Origin: Neiella marina
GTDB lineage: Bacteria > Pseudomonadota > Gammaproteobacteria > Enterobacterales > Neiellaceae
Direction of reading: 5' to 3'
DNA: 64,000 bases
Assembly: GCF_002165625.1 (NCBI RefSeq)
Contig: NZ_NGNS01000007.1
Location: forward strand, 62,001-126,000
Made by a program: the position numbers and the translations under genes. The notes below the pieces were generated by a model. That model worked only from the letters and a program-made list of their open reading frames with translations. It was not told the origin of the DNA and did not search any database. Below, piece after piece: positions 1 through 9,097 of this stretch; the stretch's first letter is position 1; each line of letters begins with the position of its first letter.

Positions 1-840
1 TTGGCGGCGGGGCTAGATAAGAATGGCGAGTGTCTTGATGCCTGGTTTGCGATGGGGTTTGGTTTTGTCGAAGTAGGGACTGTGACACCGCGTCCGCAAG
101 ACGGTAATCCGCAACCGAGACTATTTCGAATATTAGAAGCCGAGGGCATTATCAACCGCATGGGCTTCAACAATAAGGGTGTTGACTACCTTGTTGAACA
201 AGTGAAGCAGGTGAAAAACCGCACAGGCCTTGTTGGCATCAATATCGGCAAAAACAAGGATACGCCGGTCGAAAATGGCAAAGATGATTATGTTATTTGT
301 CTAGACAAGGTTTATGCTCATGCTGATTATGTTGCGGTGAATATTTCCTCACCAAACACGCCAGGTCTGCGGTCACTGCAATACGGTGAAGCCTTAGATG
401 ATCTGCTAGCCAGCCTTAAATCGCGTCAGGCCGAATTGGCTGAACAGCATGGCAAACAAGTGCCGTTGGCAGTCAAAATCGCCCCTGATATGTCTGATGA
501 CGAAATTGCTCAAACTGCTGATGCCTTTGTAAGGCACGGTATTGACGGCGTGATTGCGACCAACACTACGCTCGAACGCGATATGATCAAAGGCTTACCG
601 CACTGTGATGAAACTGGTGGCTTGAGCGGCAAACCACTACAAACTCAGTCGACCGCGTTTATCGCCAAGCTAGCTAAGGAGCTAAATGGACAGCTGCCGA
701 TTATTGGTGTTGGCGGTATCGATTCTTTGCAAGCAGCGCAGGACAAACGCCAAGCTGGCGCTGATTTAGTCCAGATTTACTCCGGGTTTATCTACAAGGG
801 ACCACCGCTAGTTCATGAATTAGTTCAAAATTTACAATAA
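1..840 (+). CDS. pyrD: Dihydroorotate dehydrogenase (quinone), 5'-truncated by window edge
   Basis: Class 2 dihydroorotate dehydrogenase, the membrane-associated FMN enzyme that oxidises dihydroorotate to orotate with quinone as acceptor in pyrimidine synthesis. The visible 279 residues begin at the FMN-binding LAAGLDK segment, about residue 60 of the E. coli enzyme, so the N-terminal membrane-binding helices lie before the window. [11 protein letters not shown] carries the active-site serine, and IGVGGIDS and QIYSGF are the C-terminal FMN phosphate-binding motifs. The first codon is TTG but it is internal, not a start. zapC follows 76 bp downstream on the same strand. Confidence 0.97.
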   Translation: MAAGLDKNGECLDAWFAMGFGFVEVGTVTPRPQDGNPQPRLFRILEAEGIINRMGFNNKGVDYLVEQVKQVKNRTGLVGINIGKNKDTPVENGKDDYVICLDKVYAHADYVAVNISSPNTPGLRSLQYGEALDDLLASLKSRQAELAEQHGKQVPLAVKIAPDMSDDEIAQTADAFVRHGIDGVIATNTTLERDMIKGLPHCDETGGLSGKPLQTQSTAFIAKLAKELNGQLPIIGVGGIDSLQAAQDKRQAGADLVQIYSGFIYKGPPLVHELVQNLQ

Positions 841-916
841 TTTGACACCTGCCAACTTCACAACAGCAACTAAAGGATGTAAATTGGCCAAGTCGATGAC
901 TTAGGGTTGAATTATC

Positions 917-1465
917 GTGAATATAGCCAAACAGGACTGGCACTGGCAGTTTAACGAATCGAGCAACCGCTTAGAGGTATGCTCTAGCGAAGATTGCTGT
1001 TATCAAACAAGCTTGAAGCGCTCACAACTAACTGGCGATGCGTTTCGAAAACAAAGCTTAGCGATCGACGATCTGTCGTTCTTGCACGCTACCTATGAGC
1101 TTATGGGCGAAAATTGCGGCAAGGACGACCTCAGTGCGATGACCCTGGCAATTAACGCCACGTCTGCCCGTAAGTTTTTTAAACCGGCATTACCGCAGAG
1201 TTGGTTTTTCTTACCATCGTCGGCAGTTCTGACAATTTCTGAGCAAATGTTGGTTGAACTCGATACCGCCAGCGAATCAGGTATTTTTCTTATTATCGAA
1301 ACCAATGACACCACGTCGCTGCTGATGGCGGTTAATGAAACGCTGTCGTTGACCGAACACAAAACAATGTCGGCAGGAAATATGATTCGGGTGATGAATG
1401 ATCGTATTGCCCGATACGCATCCAATACAGCCATTCAAAATTCAAAACGCTTACTAAGCGCCTAA
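917..1465 (+). CDS. zapC: Cell division protein ZapC
   Basis: Probable ZapC, the cytoplasmic FtsZ-ring-associated protein that promotes protofilament bundling. It has 182 aa against about 180 in E. coli, and shares an N-terminal WHWQF block, an FFKPALPQSW segment in the middle and IRVMNDRIARY near the C-terminus. The start is GTG. The pyrD-zapC order is conserved in enteric and Alteromonadales genomes, which supports the call. A strong intrinsic terminator follows 26 bp after the stop. Confidence 0.85.
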   Translation: MNIAKQDWHWQFNESSNRLEVCSSEDCCYQTSLKRSQLTGDAFRKQSLAIDDLSFLHATYELMGENCGKDDLSAMTLAINATSARKFFKPALPQSWFFLPSSAVLTISEQMLVELDTASESGIFLIIETNDTTSLLMAVNETLSLTEHKTMSAGNMIRVMNDRIARYASNTAIQNSKRLLSA

Positions 1466-1491
1466 CGTGACATCAGCCATATCGTTTATTG

Positions 1492-1517
1492 AACGCCAGC
1501 ATTAGCTGGCGTTTTTT
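1492..1517 (+). terminator. Rho-independent terminator after zapC
   Basis: A perfect 9-bp stem (AACGCCAGC / GCTGGCGTT) with a 4-nt ATTA loop runs into a T6 tract. It ends the pyrD-zapC unit before the convergent tRNA genes. Confidence 0.9.
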
Positions 1518-1650
1518 GTGGTTTGTCGCGTCAGTACGATCGCAGAGATTGCTGCTGAACAATTCAAAAGTAGGGCAACGGGCCGGATCTAGTGAGAGTT
1601 GCGCCTTGGCTTATAACCAATTGAGAAAGCTAATCTTGGAAAGTAAGAAA

Positions 1651-1727
<77 letters not shown>

Positions 1728-1806
1728 TCATTGGGTGTGATATACACAGTTAAAAAGTGCACATCTCATTGGTATAAACCAATGCTGGTATGTCGAAAAT
1801 GTCGAT

Positions 1807-1883
<77 letters not shown>

Positions 1884-1899
1884 TCGACAGGTGGCGCAT

Positions 1900-1926
1900 A
1901 TTATAGATAGGTACCGGGCTTGGCAA
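1900..1926 (-). promoter_or_regulatory. Promoter of the tRNA-fMet pair
   Basis: On the minus strand, -35 TTGCCA (1921-1926) and -10 TATAAT (1900-1905) are separated by 15 bp. A GC-rich discriminator follows, as at stringently controlled stable-RNA promoters. The expected start is around 1893, just ahead of the tRNA at 1883. The perfect -10 is seen; the short spacer is a weakness. Confidence 0.6.
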
Positions 1927-1998
1927 GCTTTTTTTCAATTATCTTACAGCCGCCATTTTAGCTATAATCGCGCCATCTTTTCTGGTGGAACAAATCTT

Positions 1999-4128
1999 GT
2001 GCACAAATTATTCGCTACGTGCAGCTTAGGCCTCGAATATCCATTAAGTATCGAGCTCGGACATTTCGGCGCATCTGAAATTGTCCAACGCCAAGGTGGC
2101 GTCTCTTTTACTGGCGACTTGGAATGCATTTATCGAGTATTGCTTGGTACCCGTACCGCTAGCCGATTATTTCTAACCTTGGCTGATGGCATCGCTAAGT
2201 CGGGCGAAGACATCTCTATGCTGGCGTATCAGCAAGACTGGTCGATGTTATTGCCAACCAATAAACCATTCACTATTGAGTTTGTTGGTAGCAACCGCGA
2301 AATCCGCAGCACTGGCTACGGCGCACAATGTGTTAAAGATGGCATATTCAAGCAACTGAGCGAAGAGGGGTTTGCACGCCCGATCATCGATAATAAGAAT
2401 CCATCGGCCGTTGTTCGTGCGCGTTTAGGTGGCAATAAATTAAGTCTGATGCTTGATTTAACGGGCGATAGTCTCCACCAACGCGGTTACCGGACCGAGG
2501 CGGGTGAAGCGCCGCTACGTGAAACCGTAGCAGCGGGACTGGTTCTGCGCAGTGGTTGGCTAGATGATATTGAGGCGCCGTTTATCGATCCTATGTGTGG
2601 TGCCGGCACCATTTTGATTGAGGCGGCGGCAATGGCTGCTGGTGTTGCGCCCAATGCTGACCGCGATGAATTCGCTATCCACAAGTTACCCCTGCATAAA
2701 CCGACGCTATGGCAAGAGATTCAATCGGAAGTTGCTGTCAAAGGCCGCCGTGGTTTAAACAAAGCAAACTTTAAATTGATTGGCAATGATGCCCATCCGG
2801 AGGCCATCAAACGAGCCAAAGCCAATGCTGAACGTGCTGGCGTTGCGCAATTAATCGACTTTAAGCAGTTGGCGCTTGGCGATAATCCAATGACCGACAG
2901 CGAAGCAGGGTATTTGGTGTGTAACCCGCCATATGGTGAGCGTTTAGGTGACGAGGCGGAAGTCGTATCCTTGTATTACCACTTCGGTTTGCAATTGCGC
3001 CGCAAGTTCGTTGGTAAAGCCTTCTTGCTGACGTCTGCTGATGATTACATCCCTGCATTTAAACTGCGAAGCGATAAATCTTGGATGGTGATGAATGGTA
3101 AGTTGGAATGTCAGTTACTGTCGTTCCAGTTAAACGCGTTACCCGAAGGCGCGGAGCCAAGAGAAGAAAAGCTAGGTATTACTCCGTCAGGCCAAGAGTT
3201 TGCTAATCGCCTCGCTAAGAACCTTAGCCGTATTGATAAGTGGGCCAAACGTGTTCCAACCGACGCGTACCGCGTCTATGACGCCGATTTGCCTGAGTAC
3301 AATGTAGCAATCGACCGTTATCTTGATTGCGTGGTGATTCAAGAGTACGCGCCACCTAAAAACATCGACGCGGAAAAAGCCAAACGCCGCTTACTCGATG
3401 TCGTTCTGATCACGCCGGGCCTGATGAATGTCTCAGCGAGCAACGTGTTTTTGAAAACACGACGTAATCAATCAGGTACCAGCCAGTACCAACGCGTTTC
3501 AACGCGCAAGGCATGGCAAGTGGTTCATGAATATGACTGTGCCTTCAAAGTCAATTTATCGGATTATCTAGATACTGGCTTGTTTCTTGATCACCGCATT
3601 ACTCGCCACGAATTTGCCAAGCGCGCTGAAGGCAAGCGATTCCTCAACTTGTTCTGTTACACGGGTTCGGCCACTGTTCATGCCGCTCGTGCCGGCGCAT
3701 CGTCGACCTTGAGCGTTGATATGTCGAAAACGTATCTGGAATGGGCGCGTGAAAATCTGGCCATCAATCATTTGATTGCGCCGCAACACAAGTTTGAGCA
3801 ATCCGACTGCTTTAAGTTTCTAAAAAACAGCAGTAGCGAATTTGACTTGGTGTTCTGCGATCCGCCAACCTTTTCTAATTCGAAGCGAATGAAAAACACC
3901 TTGGACGTTCAGCGCGACCACATGGAGTTAATTCGTTTGATCGATAAAGTGTTGGCACCAGGCGGAACCATCATGTTCTCCAATAACTACCGTCGGTTTA
4001 AGCTAGATAGTGAAGCGATTGAAGCCTTGGGCTACAGCATAGTCGACTGGAATAGCAAAACGCTTCCTGAAGACTTTAAGCGCAACCCACATATTCACCA
4101 TTGTTGGCTGCTGGAAAAGAACGCTTAA
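1999..4128 (+). CDS. rlmL: Bifunctional 23S rRNA methyltransferase RlmKL
   Basis: A fused methyltransferase that modifies 23S rRNA helix 74: m2G2445 by the N-terminal RlmL half and m7G2069 by the C-terminal RlmK half, from E. coli knowledge. It has 709 aa. A THUMP region at about residues 50-150 is followed by the first SAM-dependent domain with NPPYGERLGD (about 308). The second domain has NLFCYTGSATVHAA (about 549) and DPPTFSNSKRM (about 617). The GTG start at 1999 (V-H-K-L-F-A-T) aligns with the family N-terminus and has GGTGGA 10 bp upstream. The frame stays open further upstream only because it crosses the tRNA gene on the other strand. Confidence 0.93.
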   Translation: MHKLFATCSLGLEYPLSIELGHFGASEIVQRQGGVSFTGDLECIYRVLLGTRTASRLFLTLADGIAKSGEDISMLAYQQDWSMLLPTNKPFTIEFVGSNREIRSTGYGAQCVKDGIFKQLSEEGFARPIIDNKNPSAVVRARLGGNKLSLMLDLTGDSLHQRGYRTEAGEAPLRETVAAGLVLRSGWLDDIEAPFIDPMCGAGTILIEAAAMAAGVAPNADRDEFAIHKLPLHKPTLWQEIQSEVAVKGRRGLNKANFKLIGNDAHPEAIKRAKANAERAGVAQLIDFKQLALGDNPMTDSEAGYLVCNPPYGERLGDEAEVVSLYYHFGLQLRRKFVGKAFLLTSADDYIPAFKLRSDKSWMVMNGKLECQLLSFQLNALPEGAEPREEKLGITPSGQEFANRLAKNLSRIDKWAKRVPTDAYRVYDADLPEYNVAIDRYLDCVVIQEYAPPKNIDAEKAKRRLLDVVLITPGLMNVSASNVFLKTRRNQSGTSQYQRVSTRKAWQVVHEYDCAFKVNLSDYLDTGLFLDHRITRHEFAKRAEGKRFLNLFCYTGSATVHAARAGASSTLSVDMSKTYLEWARENLAINHLIAPQHKFEQSDCFKFLKNSSSEFDLVFCDPPTFSNSKRMKNTLDVQRDHMELIRLIDKVLAPGGTIMFSNNYRRFKLDSEAIEALGYSIVDWNSKTLPEDFKRNPHIHHCWLLEKNA

Positions 4129-4385
4129 TGTTTGTGTTGTACGAAAGCGAAGGCTGCCATTTGTGTGAACAAGCAAAGGCAATTTTGGCAAATAGCCCAA
4201 TTGCGCAGTTGGGCTGCGAGTTAATCGACATTGCCTACAGTGATGAATTAGTCGAACGTTTTGGCCATCATATTCCGGTGCTCGAGCACCAGACATCGCA
4301 ACAGCAACTTTTTTGGCCATTTGATGAAGTTCGTCTTGCGAACTGGCTCAAGCAACTCCCTGAGTTCATAGAATCAACAGAATGA
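4128..4385 (+). CDS. Glutaredoxin-like thiol-disulfide protein (DUF836 type)
   Basis: A small 85-aa thioredoxin-fold protein with an active-site CHLC at residues 10-13, a conserved HHIPVL cis-proline segment near 50 and a C-terminal helix. This fits the short glutaredoxin/DUF836 family found next to rlmKL and uup. Its ATG overlaps the rlmKL stop (TAATG) and its stop overlaps the uup start (ATGA), so translation is probably coupled. The frame extends 9 codons upstream, but that region is inside rlmKL. Its redox partner is unknown. Confidence 0.75.
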   Translation: MFVLYESEGCHLCEQAKAILANSPIAQLGCELIDIAYSDELVERFGHHIPVLEHQTSQQQLFWPFDEVRLANWLKQLPEFIESTE

Positions 4386-6286
4386 CATTAATAAATATTC
4401 AGCAGGCATCGCTAGCATTTGGTCATATCCCTTTGCTAGAAAACGCCGAACTACAAATCGCAGCCAAAGAGCGGTTGTGTATCGTGGGTCGCAATGGCAC
4501 CGGCAAAAGCACCTTACTCAAGGTGATCAATAGCGACATTCAGTTAGACGATGGCGATCTGCAGTTTATCGGTGGGCCCAGCGTCGCTTATTTACCGCAA
4601 GATCCGCCAAACCACAGCGATACCCCGGTGCTCGACTATGTGTTGCAGGGTCATCAAGACTGGTTAGATCAACTCCACGAATATCAGCAGCTAACCGATC
4701 GGATGACCGCTGGTGAGGACGTCATGACTGCGCTAGATGCGTTGCAACAAAGCATGGAAGTCACCGGTGCGTGGCAGGCTGAAACGCGGGCAAGGCAGGT
4801 CATTCAGCGTTTAGAACTTGATGCCCAAGCACCACTTGATAGTTTGTCTGGTGGTTGGCTGCGCCGCGCCGCATTAGCACAAGCGCTGGTGTCACAACCC
4901 GATGTATTGCTACTCGATGAACCGACCAACCACCTCGATGTTGATACCATTGCTTGGCTTGAACAATTTCTGAAAAGTTTAAACATCACTCTGGTGTTTA
5001 TCAGTCACGACCGAGCGTTTATTCGCAATATGGCAACACGGATCATAGACCTAGACCGCGGTCAGTTGACCTCTCATCCAGGAAACTATGATCAATACGT
5101 TGCCAACAAAGCGAAGTTGCTCGAAGAAGAGCAGCGCCATAATGCCGCTTTTGATAAAAAACTGGCCGAAGAAGAAGCTTGGATCCGTCAAGGTATCAAG
5201 GCTCGTCGCACCCGTAATGAAGGCCGAGTTAGAGCGCTGGAAGACCTGCGTCGACAACGCCAACAACGGATCAATCAACAAGGCCGAGCGAGGGGCGCGA
5301 TTGCTCAATCGGATGCTAGCAGTAAAGTGGTGTTCGAAATTACTGACTTGTCAGTACAGCAACAGCAGCAACAATTAGTTGCAGGTTTTAGTTCGATTGT
5401 ACAAAAAGGTGATCGGATTGCCTTTGTTGGGCCCAATGGTTGCGGCAAATCGACGTTGATTCGCACCTTGTTGGATGAGCATTCACAATATTCAGGTACC
5501 ATCAAACGGGCACAAAATATCTCCCAGGCATATTTTGACCAACATCGGGCGCAGTTACCGCCTCAAACAACAGTGTCAGACTTTGTTGGCGACGGTAAAC
5601 AGAATCTTGATATCAATGGCAAAAGCCGCCACGTATTGGGTTATCTGCAAGATTTCTTGTTCAGCCCAGCGCGTGCCCGTTCGCCAATTTCCGCATTGTC
5701 CGGTGGTGAGAAAAACAGGCTGTTGTTGGCAAAACTTTTCTTAAAACCAAGTAATTTGTTAATTCTTGATGAACCAACTAACGATTTAGATATCGAAACA
5801 CTTGATTTGCTCGAAGAGTTGGTCGCTGATTATGGCGGAACAATACTCTTGGTCAGTCACGACCGAGAGTTTGTCAATCGTGTAGCCACCTCTTGTTGGC
5901 TGTTTGAAGGGCAAGGTGTATTAGTTGAAATTTACGGTGGATTTAATGAGATCCAACAGTACAAGGAGACTAAGTCGGAGCAGTTACATCAACCGGAAAA
6001 TAAAGCGAAAGCAGCCAAAAACGCTAAACAGTCCGCGAAAAAGCAAAGTAATAAGCTTTCCTACAAGTTAAAGCTTGAACTGGAAACATTGCCAGATAGA
6101 ATCCTAGAGCTTGAAAGTGAGGTAGAGAGATTACAAGGCATCGTTAACGATGCAGCTTTCTTTGCTCTACCACACCAACAAACTGAACCAGTGCTCAATG
6201 AATTAGCTGAAACAGAAACAAGCTTAGCTACAGCATACGAGCGTTGGGAAGAATTAGAAGCGCTAGAAAATAGTTGCAAGGAATAA
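4382..6286 (+). CDS. uup: ABC-F family ATPase Uup
   Basis: A soluble ABC-F protein with twin ATPase domains. Uup is linked to ribosome-associated functions and to precise excision of transposons in E. coli. It has 634 aa. The first Walker A is GRNGTGKST (36-44), with signature LSGGW and Walker B LLLDEPTNHLD. The second Walker A is GPNGCGKST (about 348), with LSGGEKN and LILDEPTNDLD. The lysine-rich C-terminal coiled coil (about 545-630) is the Uup-type DNA/ribosome-binding tail. It overlaps the upstream gene by 4 nt; the DUF3466 gene starts 2 nt after its stop. Confidence 0.93.
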   Translation: MTLINIQQASLAFGHIPLLENAELQIAAKERLCIVGRNGTGKSTLLKVINSDIQLDDGDLQFIGGPSVAYLPQDPPNHSDTPVLDYVLQGHQDWLDQLHEYQQLTDRMTAGEDVMTALDALQQSMEVTGAWQAETRARQVIQRLELDAQAPLDSLSGGWLRRAALAQALVSQPDVLLLDEPTNHLDVDTIAWLEQFLKSLNITLVFISHDRAFIRNMATRIIDLDRGQLTSHPGNYDQYVANKAKLLEEEQRHNAAFDKKLAEEEAWIRQGIKARRTRNEGRVRALEDLRRQRQQRINQQGRARGAIAQSDASSKVVFEITDLSVQQQQQQLVAGFSSIVQKGDRIAFVGPNGCGKSTLIRTLLDEHSQYSGTIKRAQNISQAYFDQHRAQLPPQTTVSDFVGDGKQNLDINGKSRHVLGYLQDFLFSPARARSPISALSGGEKNRLLLAKLFLKPSNLLILDEPTNDLDIETLDLLEELVADYGGTILLVSHDREFVNRVATSCWLFEGQGVLVEIYGGFNEIQQYKETKSEQLHQPENKAKAAKNAKQSAKKQSNKLSYKLKLELETLPDRILELESEVERLQGIVNDAAFFALPHQQTEPVLNELAETETSLATAYERWEELEALENSCKE

Positions 6287-6287
6287 T

Positions 6288-8057
6288 ATGAAGCAGTTGC
6301 ATCGTTGCGTCTCCCCAATATGTGCCGCGGTATTGTCGGCACTCGCATTAAATAGTCACGCCGCTCTCTATGAGGTCATTGAATTAACAGTGAGCGAAGA
6401 GGGCGAAGTCCACACCTACGCTTTAGATGGAACCAGCCCACGTTCGGATACCGGCGTTGTTGTTGGTGCAGGATCGCCAATTCCTGTTTTTAACGATAAC
6501 GATTTAGACCCGGAGGACGACGAAAACTACCCGGTATCGCCGGCGCCAGATAATTCCAATCTCGGCGAGTTTGATTTGAACGGAGATGGCGACGAGGAAG
6601 ACATCGTCGATGAGATTGAAGACGCGGATTTGCGCTTCATGTCCGCTTACCAATCTAAATACAAAGCGTTGATCAATGACTCACTCAATGAGTGGGACCG
6701 GATCAATGTTTGGGACACGATCAACCCAGAAGACGGCGAGTATCGTGAAACCACCGATGACTATTTCTTTGGCGTCAACGACAAACGCGTGGCGACAGGT
6801 TACGGCTCTTCACCTTACTATGTCTACAAATGGGAAGATGAAGACACCCATGATGAGACCTATGCGATTTTACGGGACTTCGCGAGTCGCGCTTTTGTTT
6901 ACAAAGCTGGTGATGATCCAGATGGCGAGCGCGTTGCCCTGTACCCTGAAGAAATGGAATTTGGCGGTGTTAGCGGCGCCTATGACATTAGTGACTCTAA
7001 CCTGGTTGCTGGCTACGCTTCTGTATCGCTTGCAACAGGCGCAAGAGAAGCGCACGACTCATGTCTTTACGATCGTAACCTGCCAGAGGTCGTCTGTGAT
7101 TATGAAGCAAACTCGGGCCAAATTGGCTTGTCGGTCTATAACATTGAGGCATTCATTTGGCAGCTAAACAGTGATCAAGAAGTGGTCTTTACCCGCGCAC
7201 TGGGCTCACCAATTGAATTGCCAGCTGGTGTTGATGCTCGTCTGGTATCACAGGCGTTTGCTGCCAACGATAATGGCTATGTGGTCGGCAGTGCCGACAA
7301 CTACGTCACCCCGGATGCGCCAAGTCTGCAGCTGCTGCGTGAATATGCAGCCATTTACACCGAGTACAGTCCCAACGATGTTGGTATTCTCGATATTACT
7401 GACCGCGATGTATATCAAGCCAACAGCGATAGCCCGGTGGTATCGAGAGCCACTGGCCTCAACAATAACGACATCGCTATTGGCTTTGCGACGCGTTTAG
7501 TGAACGGCTTCTGGCGCACTAAGGCTTGGTATTACGACATTAATGCCGACTTACCACAAATGGTCGAAGTGCCATCATTTTTTGACAGCTCGTCAATGAC
7601 GGCAAAATCAATCAACGATCACGACATGATTGTCGGTGAATTCGAATGGGAACCACGCCCAGGTAACGTGACACGTCGCCGCCATGGTTACCTCTACGAC
7701 ATTCGCTCAGAAACCTTCATCGACCTGAACGATGCTGTTGGTTGTATCTCAGATCTGGATATCGTTGAGGCCAACGTGATCCGCAACGATGGCGTGATTT
7801 TGGCAACAGCAACAACACAAATGCCGCTGTTAACGGTCGATGGCGATCCGGTGTTTGATAGTAACGGTGACCCAATTACCACAACGGTTGCTCGCGCAGT
7901 TGCATTGAAACCTATCGATGGTGGTGATTACGATAACTGTACCGACAAAGATGAAGCATTTCCTAAAAACGAAAGGGAAGGTGCTGGCTTTGGTTGGTGG
8001 TTGGCCGCATTACCTATTGCAGTGTGGTTCCGCCGCCGTTATAGCATTTCGCGATAA
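6288..8057 (+). CDS. Exported DUF3466 family protein with C-terminal sorting-like tail
   Basis: A 589-aa secreted or surface protein of unknown function. It has a signal peptide (residues 1-25, NSHA|ALYE), an acidic Asp/Glu-rich region to about 115, and repeated beta-strand segments of the form 'VND..VATGYG..', 'ISDSNLVAGYA', 'NDNGYVVGSA' and 'INDHDMIVGEF'. These resemble the HAF-type repeats found in DUF3466. The C-terminus has a Gly-containing segment (GAGFGWW), a hydrophobic stretch and a basic RRRYSISR end, like GlyGly-CTERM/rhombosortase anchors. It follows uup by 2 nt, a neighbourship seen in Vibrio and Shewanella relatives. Confidence 0.75.
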   Translation: MKQLHRCVSPICAAVLSALALNSHAALYEVIELTVSEEGEVHTYALDGTSPRSDTGVVVGAGSPIPVFNDNDLDPEDDENYPVSPAPDNSNLGEFDLNGDGDEEDIVDEIEDADLRFMSAYQSKYKALINDSLNEWDRINVWDTINPEDGEYRETTDDYFFGVNDKRVATGYGSSPYYVYKWEDEDTHDETYAILRDFASRAFVYKAGDDPDGERVALYPEEMEFGGVSGAYDISDSNLVAGYASVSLATGAREAHDSCLYDRNLPEVVCDYEANSGQIGLSVYNIEAFIWQLNSDQEVVFTRALGSPIELPAGVDARLVSQAFAANDNGYVVGSADNYVTPDAPSLQLLREYAAIYTEYSPNDVGILDITDRDVYQANSDSPVVSRATGLNNNDIAIGFATRLVNGFWRTKAWYYDINADLPQMVEVPSFFDSSSMTAKSINDHDMIVGEFEWEPRPGNVTRRRHGYLYDIRSETFIDLNDAVGCISDLDIVEANVIRNDGVILATATTQMPLLTVDGDPVFDSNGDPITTTVARAVALKPIDGGDYDNCTDKDEAFPKNEREGAGFGWWLAALPIAVWFRRRYSISR

Positions 8058-8235
8058 AAAACCACGTTTTTAATCGTAAAAAATCTTTAATAAAAAGTTC
8101 ATCCAATCCAGCCTGTTAGCATCTGTCAAGGACTAAACTAACAGGCTTTGCTTTGATCTTTGCTTCAATCTCTTTAATTCTTAGTCATGAAGCTACGGTT
8201 TCATAATCATTGTTTGGCCAAAAGAGGAAGACAGG

Positions 8236-8409
8236 ATGAAGCGACAGAAGCGCAATCGGTTACACAGGGCTCAGGCCCGTGGCTATCAGGCCGGCGTACT
8301 GGGGCGGTCTAGAGAAAATTGTCCCTACCAATCTCTCGATAGTCGGTCGAGTTGGTTGTTGGGGTGGCGTGAAGCCATGACTGAGCGAGCAGACGGACTT
8401 TTCCGCTAA
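8236..8409 (+). CDS. rmf: Ribosome modulation factor
   Basis: A 57-aa basic protein that dimerises 70S ribosomes into inactive 100S particles in stationary phase. It begins MKRQKRNRLHRA and has GYQAG, CPYQSLDSRSSWL and GWREAM, matching E. coli RMF (55 aa) along its length. AGGA and GAGGAAG sit just upstream of the ATG. It is too short for most ORF filters. The rmf-fabA convergent arrangement is conserved in gammaproteobacteria. Confidence 0.95.
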   Translation: MKRQKRNRLHRAQARGYQAGVLGRSRENCPYQSLDSRSSWLLGWREAMTERADGLFR

Positions 8410-8441
8410 TACAATGCGCTGGTGTCAATTCTCACCAAACT

Positions 8442-8469
8442 AAAAAACGCCCCATAATAGGGGCGTTTT
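8442..8469. terminator. Bidirectional terminator between rmf and fabA
   Basis: A perfect 10-bp stem AAAACGCCCC / GGGGCGTTTT with a 6-nt loop, with A-run and T-run flanks. It can terminate both rmf (+) and the convergent fabA (-). Confidence 0.9.
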
Positions 8470-8496
8470 CGTCTCATTCTTTTGAAGCTGCTAGTT

Positions 8497-9006
8497 TTAA
8501 AAACCAGACGTGTCAGTGAACAAGCCAACCTTCAAATCTGATGAGGTGTAAATCACTTTACCATCAACATCCACTTTACCATCAGCCAGACCCATGACGA
8601 GTTTGCGATTGATTTTGCGCTTGATATCGATGGTGTACGTTACTTTTTTCGCTGTTGGCAGGATTTGACCGGTGAATTTGACCTCACCAACACCTAATGC
8701 ACGACCACGGCCTTTGCCACCAGTCCAGCCTAAGAAGAAGCCTACCAACTGCCACATTGCGTCTAACCCCAAGCAACCAGGCATAACTGGATCACCGGGA
8801 AAGTGACAATCAAAGAACCAAAGATCAGGGGTGATGTCGAGTTCAGCGATGATTTGGCCTTTGCCATATTCGCCACCGTCATCAGTGATAGTGACGATAC
8901 GATCCATCATCAGCATATTTGGGGCAGGTAACTGAGCATTGCCTGGGCCAAACATTTTGCCATGGGCGCAGTCGAGCAAATCTTGCTTTTCAAATGAGGC
9001 TTGCAT
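8497..9006 (-). CDS. fabA: 3-hydroxydecanoyl-ACP dehydratase/isomerase FabA
   Basis: The bifunctional dehydratase/isomerase that introduces the double bond in anaerobic unsaturated fatty acid synthesis. It has 169 aa, a single hot-dog domain, with catalytic His68 in [11 protein letters not shown] and Asp82 in LGLDAMWQ, equivalent to E. coli His70 and Asp84. The ATG at 9006 is chosen because it gives the family N-terminus and has AGGA 7 nt upstream; a longer frame to 9042 would run into the promoter. A FabR-type operator overlaps the promoter. Confidence 0.96.
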   Translation of the reverse strand: MQASFEKQDLLDCAHGKMFGPGNAQLPAPNMLMMDRIVTITDDGGEYGKGQIIAELDITPDLWFFDCHFPGDPVMPGCLGLDAMWQLVGFFLGWTGGKGRGRALGVGEVKFTGQILPTAKKVTYTIDIKRKINRKLVMGLADGKVDVDGKVIYTSSDLKVGLFTDTSGF

Positions 9007-9046
9007 GATATTCCTGTTAGTACAGCAAATTAAAGTCGGCAAGGTT

Positions 9047-9064
9047 AGCGAACAGTTGTACGCT
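9047..9064 (-). promoter_or_regulatory. FabR-type operator upstream of fabA
   Basis: The minus strand reads AGCGTACAACTGTTCGCT, a dyad matching the FabR site known from E. coli fabA/fabB promoters; flanking TT/AA extends the symmetry to 22 bp. It covers the predicted -10 box, as expected for a repressor of unsaturated fatty acid genes. That FabR exists in this genome is inferred. Confidence 0.65.
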
Positions 9065-9082
9065 AAACAAGTCCGATGTCAA
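9055..9082 (-). promoter_or_regulatory. fabA promoter
   Basis: A perfect -35 TTGACA (9077-9082) lies 16 bp from a -10-like TACAAC (9055-9060) on the minus strand, about 50 bp ahead of the fabA start. Confidence 0.55.
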
Positions 9083-9097
9083 AGTTAAGTCGAATTA

